Shown here piece after piece: positions 9,999 through 17,566 of a DNA stretch of 20,895 nt. The notes beneath the pieces are model-generated. The model was not told the DNA's origin and ran no database searches. It saw nothing but the letters and a program-made list of their open reading frames with translations. Each line of letters starts with the position of its first letter. Within the stretch, counting starts at the first letter, position 1. Source of the DNA: Symbiodinium natans (Eukaryota > Sar > Dinophyceae > Suessiales > Symbiodiniaceae); the NCBI GenBank assembly GCA_905221605.1, contig CAJNDS010000707.1:1-20895 (forward strand), read 5' to 3'. A program made the translations under genes and the position numbers.

Positions 9999-10594
9999 CA
10001 TCGCAAATACCACGGTCCCCGAATTCGCTGTTTCCAAAACCATCGCAAATACCATGGTCCCCGAATTCGCTGGTTCCAAACGCATGGCAAATACCACGGT
10101 CCCCGAATTCGCTGCTTCCAAAAGCATCGCAAATACCATGGTCCCCGAATTCGCTGTTTCCAAAACCATCGCAAGGAGCTTCCGTGGCTGGTTCCAAAAC
10201 CATCGCAAACACCATGGTCCCCGAATTCGCTGGTTCCAAAAGCATCGCAAATACCATGGTCCCCGCATTCGCTGTTTCCAAAACCATCGCAAATACCATG
10301 GTCCCCGAAATCGCTGTTTCCAAAAGCATCGCAAATAACATGCTTCCGTGGCTGGTTCCAAAACCATCGCAAATACCATGGTCCCCGAATTCGCTGGTTC
10401 CAAACGCATGGCAAACACCATGGTCCCCGAATTCGCTGCTTCCAAAAGCATCGCAAATCCATGGTCCCCGAATTCGCTGTTTCCAAAACCATCGCAAGGA
10501 GCTTCCGTGGCTGGTTCCAAAAGCATCGCAAATACCATGGTCCCCGAATTCGCTGGTTCCAAAAGCATCGCAAATACCATGGTCCCCGAATTCG
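9999..10594. repeat. 42-bp tandem array, first part (about 14 units)
   Basis: The unit contains ACCATGGTCCCCGAATTCGC followed by TGTTTCCAAAACCATCGCAA. Three positions vary: GCTGT, GCTGG or GCTGC before TTCC; ACCATCGC, AGCATCGC or CGCATGGC; and occasional CACC for TACC. A four-part higher-order unit that starts with the CGCATGGC variant and ends in a short GGAGCTTCCGTGGCTGG unit begins at 10070 and 10394. The unit has no stop codon in any of the six frames, so long open frames here are expected from the repeat itself. Confidence 0.95.
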
Positions 10595-11057
10595 CTCGCG
10601 GTGCGAAAACCGCAGTGTTTTTGCGTTTTTTTTGTCGACTTGTGTAGTACAGACGTAGTACGCCGGGGACTTCCGTGGCTGGAAAATCGACTTTTGTAGC
10701 ACAAACATAGTACGCCGCGGACACGCGGAGCTTCCGCGCCTGGAAAGTCGACTTTTTGTAGTACAAACGTAGTGCGCCGCGGACACGCTCAGCTTCCGTG
10801 GCTGGAAAGTCGACTTTTGTAGCACAGACGTATAGTACGCCGGGGACACCCGGAGCTTCCGTGGCTGGAAAGTCGACTTTTTGTAGTACAGACGTGTAGT
10901 ACGCCGGGGACACCCGGAGCTTCCGTGGCTGGAAAGTCGACTTTCGTAGTACAAACGTAGTACGCCGCGGACACGCGGAGCTTCCGTGGCTGGAAAGTCG
11001 ACTTTTTCTAGTACAGACGTAGTACGCCACGGACGCCCTGGGCGTCTGAAAACACCG
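10595..11057. repeat. 61-64-bp repeat block, second copy
   Basis: TCGAC motifs start at 10635, 10687, 10748, 10810, 10873, 10937 and 10998. Every one lies exactly 1059 bp after its partner in the first block, so the two blocks align without a single length change, though base substitutions occur (for example AACATAG for AACGTAG). The duplication probably continues about 110 bp into the following 42-bp array before a one-base deletion breaks the register. Confidence 0.95.
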
Positions 11058-12300
11058 CGTCGCAAATACCACAGTCCCCAAATTCGCTGTTTCCAAAACC
11101 ATCGCAAATACCATGGTCCCCGAATTCGCTGGTTCCAAACGCATGGCAAATACCATGGTCCCCGAATTCGCTGTTTCCAAAGCATCGCAAATACCATGGT
11201 CCCCGAATTCGCTGTTTCCAAAACCATCGCAAATACCATGGTCCCTGAATTCGCTGATTCCAAAACCATCGCAAGGAGCTTCCGTGGCTGGCTCCAAAAC
11301 CATCGCAAATACCATGGTCCCCGAATTCGCTGGTTCCAAACGCATGGCAAACACCATGGTCCCCGAATTCGCTGCTTCCAAAAGCATCGCAAATACCATG
11401 GTCCCCGAATTCGCTGTTTCCAAAACCATCGCAAGGAGCTTCCGTGGCTGGTTCCAAAACCATCGCAAATACCAAGGTCCACGAATTCGCTGTTTCCAAA
11501 ACCATCGCAAGGAGCTTCCGTGGCTGGTTCCAAAACCATCGCAAATACCATGGTCCCCGAATTCGTTGGTTCCAAAAGCATCGCAAATACCATGGTCCCC
11601 GAATTCGCTGTTTCCAAAAGCATCGCAAATACCATGGTCTTCGAATTCGCTGTTTCCAAAAGCATCGCAAATACCATGGTCCCCGAATTCGCTGTTTCCA
11701 AAACCATCGCAAATACCATGGTCCCCGAATTCGCTGTTTCCAAAACCATCGCAAATACCATGGTCCCCGAATTCGCTGTTTCCAAAACCATCGCAAGAAG
11801 CTTCCGTGGCTGGTTCCAAAACCATCGCAAATACCATGGTCCCCGAATTCGCTGTTTCCAAAACCATCGCAAGGAGCTTCCGTGGCTGGTTCCAAAACCA
11901 TCGCAAATACCATGGTCCCCGAATTCGCTGGTTCCAAAAGCATCGCAAACCATGGTCCCCGAATTCGCAAAAGCATCGCAAATACCATGGTCCCCGAATT
12001 CGCTGTTTCCAAAAGCATCACAAATACCATGGTCCCCGAATTCGCTGTTTCCAAAACCATCGCAAATACCATGGTCCCCGAATTCGCTGGTTCCAAAAGC
12101 ATCGCAAATACCATGGTCCCCGAACTCGCTGCTCCCAAAAGCATCGCAAATGCCATGGTCCCCGAATTCGCTGGTTCCAAAAGCATCGCAAATACCATGG
12201 TCCCCGAATTCGCCGGTTCCAAAACCATGGCAAATACCATGGTCCCCGAATTCGCTGGTTCCAAAACCATCGCAAACACCATGGTTTATGATTTCGCAAA
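11058..12300. repeat. 42-bp tandem array, second part (nearly 30 units)
   Basis: The unit and variants match those at 9999-10594. Short units carrying GGAGCTTCCGTGGCTGG interrupt it near 11276, 11435, 11512, 11800 and 11872. A truncated unit near 11955-11975 lacks the TACC part. The higher-order unit beginning with the CGCATGGC variant appears again at 11330. From about 12284 to 12375 the units decay (GTTTATGATTTCGC, CCGGGCGTGCGAAAACATCG) and fade into unique DNA. Confidence 0.95.
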
Positions 12301-12375
12301 ATCACATGGTGCTCCAATGCCGGGCGTGCGAAAACATCGCAGATTTCATGGCTGTTTAATTCCCGGCGTGCGAAA

Positions 12376-12599
12376 CTCACTTCGGTCAGATTTCACTGAG
12401 CTTCTCTGCTCTTTGAAGCTCCAAGGTCTTCTTGCCAACCTCGCTCTTCTGTCCTTTTTTCTTTGAAAGGCGCTCTGGAGTGTGAGCTTGGACTTCAGAG
12501 CGACTGCCGATGATGCTCATGGCTGACGGCTCTCGCGTTAGATGTTTTTGTCTTTTCTTTCATAGCATCGCGTTGACAGGACGTGCGCAGCCGAGTCGG
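12376..12599. other. Unique spacer, no gene seen
   Basis: About 220 bp of non-repetitive sequence with pyrimidine-rich stretches. The only open frame through it is the tail of a frame entering from the 42-bp array, so no gene is called. Confidence 0.4.
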
Positions 12600-12860
12600 G
12601 TGCATGCAAGTGAAGTTCATACAGTTCAAGTCCGTTTACTTCAGATCTATTGAATGCCAATGAAGTGTATAGAGTTGACCACAAGTGCATGGCATTCAAC
12701 TCAACGCACTTGAATGCCATGCAGTTCGAGTGCATACACGTCCAGTATACAAGTGCAGTATACAAGTGAGTATGCAACCATATAAGTGCATACACTTAAG
12801 TGCATACACTTGTCCAAGTGCATACAGTTCGAGCGCACAGAGTCAAGTGCATAGACTCAA
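12600..12860. repeat. Decayed 14-bp-type repeats (GTGCATA family)
   Basis: AAGTGCATACA, TTCAAGT and AGTGCATAGA phrases recur irregularly. Near the right end, AGAGTCAAGTGCATAGACTC closely matches copies 2 and 3 of the regular 14-bp array at 8750-8945. Spacing is irregular and some pieces are inverted-looking (ACTTAAGTGCATACACTTG), so this is an older or rearranged relative of that array on the other side of the satellite. Confidence 0.7.
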
Positions 12861-13050
12861 CGCACCGCAAATCGATGCTTTCGAGCCAATCGTCTTCTAG
12901 TTTTTTCTCTGGGTGTTTTTGCTTAGTCTCTGTCGCTGATGGTTTTATTGTTATTCTGCCGGTTCTTTTTTCGGGCCTCAGGGCCCTCCATCCTAATCCG
13001 ATGGTGTTTAAGTTTATTCTACGGGTTGTTTTTCTTAGCCTGGGCAATCC
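12861..13050. other. Unique spacer, no gene seen
   Basis: T-rich unique sequence between the decayed 14-mers and the G run. No coding motif or repeat is recognised. Confidence 0.35.
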
Positions 13051-13065
13051 GGGGGGGGGGGGGGG
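13051..13065. repeat. G15 homopolymer
   Basis: Fifteen consecutive G at the left edge of the G-rich block. True length is uncertain, because homopolymers of this size are often miscounted in sequencing. Confidence 0.8.
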
Positions 13066-14650
13066 ATAGAGTCCAAAAAGGGGTTTAGGGGTTTGGCAGA
13101 TTGAGGAGTTCGGTTTCCACGATCCACCCTGCAGAACAAGGTAGCGTTGGGAATGCTGGGCAATTGGTTCAAGATGGAAGCGGTGGGAGTGGTAGTTGGT
13201 GGGGAATGGCTGGCAGTGGCGGGCGGAAATGGCGGGTACATAGTGGCTGGTATTGGCGGGTAAGGGGGGGAATGGTGGAAATGGTGAGGACCGGTAGAGA
13301 ATGTCTAGCACTTTCTGGAAAGGGGGGAATGGTGGAAATGGTGAAAATGGCGGGTTTTTGGTGGCGCGTAGTGATGCGTAGTGGTTGGGCAATGATCTAT
13401 AAGTTGTGGGATATCGAATAATGGGGGGAACGGCGGAATTGCGGGTGGGTGGACATGGAATGCTGGGAATGGTGTGCAAGGGCGTGTTTCAGGAAATCGT
13501 GGGCATGGTGGGAATCGTGAGTGCTGGTGTGATGGTGGGTATTGTGGCCCGGATGGCGGCAATATGGTGTGCAATGGGGAACATGGCAGGTCATAGAGAA
13601 TGCGTAGTAGGGGTAAGGGTGCTTGCAAGGAGCACTGGCGAGGCATGGCAGGAGTGGTGAGGAATGGTGAGGAAAAGCAGGATGGTGACTAATGGTGGGT
13701 ATGGATGGGACTGGCAGGGAAGAATGGCGGGAATGGCAGGTAATGGTGGGAATGGCGTCGATGGGTAATGGTGTTGCATGGTGGGTAGCAGGATGGTGAG
13801 TAACCGTAACCGTGGGTGTGTGTGGGACCGGGAATAATAATGGTGGTATGATAGGAATGGTAGGGGATTGGTGGGGAATGGTTGGTAGTGGTGGGGAATG
13901 GTGGGGTGGTGGACATTGGGAATGGTGGAATAGCGAGCTGGTGGGCACAATGGGAAATTGAAACGGTGGGAATGGCGAGCTGGTGAGTAAATGTTGGGCG
14001 GAAATGTTGGGTAATGGTGGGGATGTGGATGGTTAGGTGGGTCGACATCAGGTGGTGGGTGAGGGTTGGGAAAAGTGGTGGGAATGCTCGGCGGATGGTG
14101 GCGGTAATGGGCAGTGGGGTTGGTGGGCGGTAGAGAATGGTTGGTAGTGGTGGACGATGGGAGAATGGCGGAAATGGCGGGTACATGGTGGCTGGATTAA
14201 GGGGGGAATGGTGGCGCGTAGTGATGCTAATGGTGGGATTGCGGGGTGGACGGCAACATGGGCGGTAAAAGGTGGGAATGATGGTTCATGGTGCGATGGG
14301 GAATGGTCTTCCATTCCATGGTGGGTGGAAATGGAATGGGAATGATGCGCAGGGGCGTGTTTCGGGTAATGGTGGGAATGGGGGTACTGGTGTGTGATGG
14401 TGGGCATTTGTGGGGCTGGATATGCAGGGCGGCCAAAAGGTGGGAAGTGGCAGGTCACAGGGGGGAATGCGATGGTTTTGCAGGGGTAAGGGTGCGACCC
14501 GCAAAGCATGGTAGGAGTGGTGGGGGGGGTTGGGGGGGCGGGGGGGTGGGGGGTGGGGGGGGTGGGGAGGGGCGGCGGGGGCGGTGGGGGGCGAGTTGGG
14601 GCGGGGCCCGGTGGGGGAGGGGGGGAAGGGTGGGGGAGCGGTGGGAATAA
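13066..14650. repeat. Purine/G-rich minisatellite (GGGAATGGT type)
   Basis: The plus strand is dominated by GGTGGGAATGGT, GGCGGGAATGGC and similar phrases. The complementary strand is C/T/A-rich and therefore open in several frames as His/Pro/Ser-rich peptides that I regard as spurious. A longer duplication is nested within. The segment around 13434-13660 matches 14328-14520: GGCGTGTTTC at 13481 and 14354, and GGGTAAGGGT at 13611 and 14484, both pairs 873 bp apart. Another shared phrase, GTGGCGCGTAGTGATG, lies at 13361 and 14211, 850 bp apart. The strand asymmetry persists for about 1.6 kb. Confidence 0.85.
14517..14645 (+). other. G-quadruplex candidate
   Basis: At least a dozen runs of three or more G, many of five to eight, are separated by one to three bases over about 130 bp. 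This far exceeds the usual pattern of four G3 tracts with loops of 1-7 bases. It is the extreme right end of the G-rich minisatellite. Confidence 0.8.
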
Positions 14651-14797
14651 GAAAAAACACCCTCGAAACGGGATCTCTGTGAGAATAAATTGCCAAACCC
14701 GGGGGATAAGAATGCCAACACGTGGAATAAGGAATGGAACCCTCTGAATGATGTGAAGAAACCCGCACGATAAACTGCGAAAAACCCTGCTAAATCC

Positions 14798-15205
14798 TTG
14801 GCCGGCCCAGAAAGAAAAAAGAAAAAAACCATCAGGATAAAAATAAATACGCAGCCCATTTTAAACAGCTGGGGCTGGAGCTCGCCAGCAAAGCTGGCTG
14901 TTCTGAGCGAATTTGCTGCGAATATGCGTGCTCAAAACAGCATGCAGTACAGCTTTAGGCAGCACATTCAGGACAAAAGGCGGGCAACGGTGCTGGAAAG
15001 TTGTCCAATTCCAAAAAGCACGGAATACAATGCCTTATCTTCTTCCGTCACAAACAAACAGGCAATCGGGGCGTGCTACCTGACCCTTCACTCAAAACTT
15101 GTTCCATGGGACCAGGGACTCTGTATTAGCATCGAAAACAGCAACAAAGCGCTCCCTGCTCGGCACTGCAACTTTAACATCTTGGCAGCTGGTTTTGCGC
15201 GATAG
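14798..15205 (+). CDS. Hypothetical ORF, 135 codons, doubtful
   Basis: This is the longest open frame outside the repeats on the plus strand. It starts with a lysine-rich stretch (ERKKKKTIRIKIN) made by an A-rich run and has no recognised domain, signal peptide or membrane segment. It lies just right of the G-rich block and runs opposite to both recognised gene loci. No chain of compatible introns supports it. It may be a chance frame or an exon fragment. Confidence 0.2.
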   Translation: MAGPERKKKKTIRIKINTQPILNSWGWSSPAKLAVLSEFAANMRAQNSMQYSFRQHIQDKRRATVLESCPIPKSTEYNALSSSVTNKQAIGACYLTLHSKLVPWDQGLCISIENSNKALPARHCNFNILAAGFAR

Positions 15206-17566
15206 GTAGGGATGTTTGAAGTGGTAGCGAACTTTTTCAAACGATGCTCCCACAGCCACTCAGACTGGCAGGACGCGGTCTTCCGAACCAAGCCTACTTG
15301 GAACTGCGTGCTATGAACAAGTGAGACAGAACTCCACTCACCAGCGGCCTACTCGATGTCGCCTGCCGATGGATGTGGCCAGGACGGTGCTGTCTTCTAC
15401 CCTGAACTCCCAGCACAATATTGAAGCGATACAGTACTGTAGAGGCCAGATGGATGCCACTCTGATCACGCTCCTCCATTCGAGGGGCGTGACTTCGGTG
15501 CCGGCAGCGTCTTCGCCTCGCACCAAGAGCTTTTGGGCAGGGACTTCTGCTCAAAACTGCTGTGATCCGACAGAAGGTCAAGGCAACTTCGCGTTACTTC
15601 AGGCGCTGGGCTTCGCATGGTGGGGGGCAAGTTGGGACCTTTGCTCTTTTACTCCTCTGCTCTGCCTTGTCGGAGCGACGACGCATTGGACCTCAGAATG
15701 AAGGCAGGCCATCCGTGAGGCTAGTGTGGGTGGTAGCTTCGTAGCTACTTCTTTCAACCACAAAACTGCATTAGATGCGAAGCATGGGTGGGCATCTTCT
15801 TGAACTAGTAGCATGCGCGGGGTGCGTAAGAAAAAGGCAAACCTCCGTTCAAGAAAGATCGCCCCCTCTGAGGCATCAACTCGTCACTGGACTTTGCACG
15901 TCCATCACTGATGCTGACTCCTTCCAAGTAGCAGAGCTTCATGTCGGCGCAGAGAAGGCAAGGCATATTGAATGACTCTGCAACTTGATAAACTTGTCTG
16001 CCGTTAGACCAGCTAACAGCTAAGCAATGCCAAGAACTAACTTCGCTGGAAACACATTACCCCGTACACCGGCTGTTCAACACGTTAAATACGGCGCTTC
16101 ATTCCCATGCTTTTGTCCCCGACGGCCAACATACGATGCTGCAGGGCATAGCACAGTTGGGGTTCCCACTGTGCTGGTAGTATTTTGGGGAAGTACTGGG
16201 TCGACTTTGCCAGCCTTTGCACCATTTACACCATTTTTACACCTTTTCCACTTGTCATCCTCCTAGCTGAGAAGTCCCAGCATCCAGCGGTCATGACAGT
16301 GGCAGAGCATCTTGCAACAGCTGCATCGTACAGACAGGAAAGCTGGCAAGGGCGATCTTTGATCCGAATTTAACAATACATTACTTTATTTTGAACATCC
16401 CCACCCTACAGATTTGGAACTTCTCGGCTTGGGCAATCTGGGGTTGGGCACTCCAGGGACACTCTGGGGTCAGGATGTACTGTAAAGGGAAACTCTAACA
16501 ACAATCCCAGGCCGAGGGTGGGGAATAGCATCACAAGTTGAACAACAGGATAAAGACTCATTTATTCAACATTGGCTGCTGCTGTGCCTGCGACAGGAGC
16601 CGATCGATGACTTTCGCCAGTTTCTCGGTATGTTGGCCTCGCTCGAATCACATGCGGGGAATGTTCCGTGCAGAGTTCTTGAGCACGCATCGCATCAATA
16701 CTACTGGAGATGGTGCCAGAAGGGACTGCAGGAATTGCGGGCTTTCAGGTCCGCAGGATCAACACACGTTCGTCCTAGTTGCAGAGGAAGTCAGGCAGGC
16801 AACAAACACTGTGCAGGTGTCTAGCACAGCACACGTGACTTAAGGATCAAATTTGCGCAGCTCTTGATCAAGAGTCCCAGGGAAAGTGATATAGGTTTGG
16901 TGCAATTGCTGACATCGACTTGCTGAGGTGTCCGGCGGCATTTGGAGCGAGTCTTGCGTGTCCAGGGCCCATTTTCGGCCTGTCTTAGCTTTATGTACAT
17001 GCGTATGCGGCTCACAGCTTGCCGTTGCTGGAACCAGCGCTACTGATGCCACAATGCTTGAAACTGATGATGGCATGATTCTGGTTGATGTCGTTGTTGC
17101 AGCTGCGAGTGCTACGGTCATTGCCAGACCAACAGCTACAGTACGAGTGCAATACAACCAGCATCAGTCACGCCGTCGTGAACATGGTGCTACATGTTGC
17201 AAGAAAGTCTGTCAGCGGCACTGCGTTAGCTCTCATCTTCCATGAACAGGGCGGGCAGCTTAAAGCTCTCTTCGTTAATGAACCACTCTTTTAAAGATAC
17301 GCTGTGCTGCTTCAACATACCTCGACTTTCTTGTCGAAGAGTCGAAACGAATGATCACCAACCATGCTCGACCCTCCGTATTTTGACATGCTGAGACTCG
17401 ACAGAGCCAACACAAGGAGTATCTCCGGTGGCCTCTTCCTGGGACTCCCCGCCCTGGACAGGTTGTTTCCACATTCCGCATCATTGAACTTCAATGGACT
17501 TCATGATTCTGGCGCGGAGGGTTTGCGGGAATGGCAAGCAAAAAAGGCGCGTCGAAGGAGTGAAGC
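15206..17566. other. No recognisable gene
   Basis: About 2.3 kb of unique sequence of moderate GC content. Short frames exist on both strands. The least implausible is on the minus strand, 17157-16840, which reads AVGLAMTVALAAATTTST near its start like a hydrophobic leader, but it lacks any family motif and its first possible ATG is internal. The part immediately left of 17567 should hold the 3' UTR of the kinase gene; no AATAAA signal is obvious, which is normal for dinoflagellates. Confidence 0.4.

Noticed and set aside
9267-11981. 904-codon minus-strand ORF, with similar long ORFs on both strands, as a repeat protein gene
   Set aside because: All six frames are open because the 42-bp unit has no stop on either strand. 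The frame rotates through units of 34, 61-64 and 73/74 bp, so no peptide repeat is preserved.
8750-12300. CRISPR array
   Set aside because: The repeats are contiguous tandem units with no unique spacers, and the window is eukaryotic with spliceosomal introns.
13397-14859. His/Pro-rich minus-strand ORFs of 100-180 codons
   Set aside because: They are the reverse complement of a G-rich minisatellite with no stops by composition; there is no domain and no intron structure.
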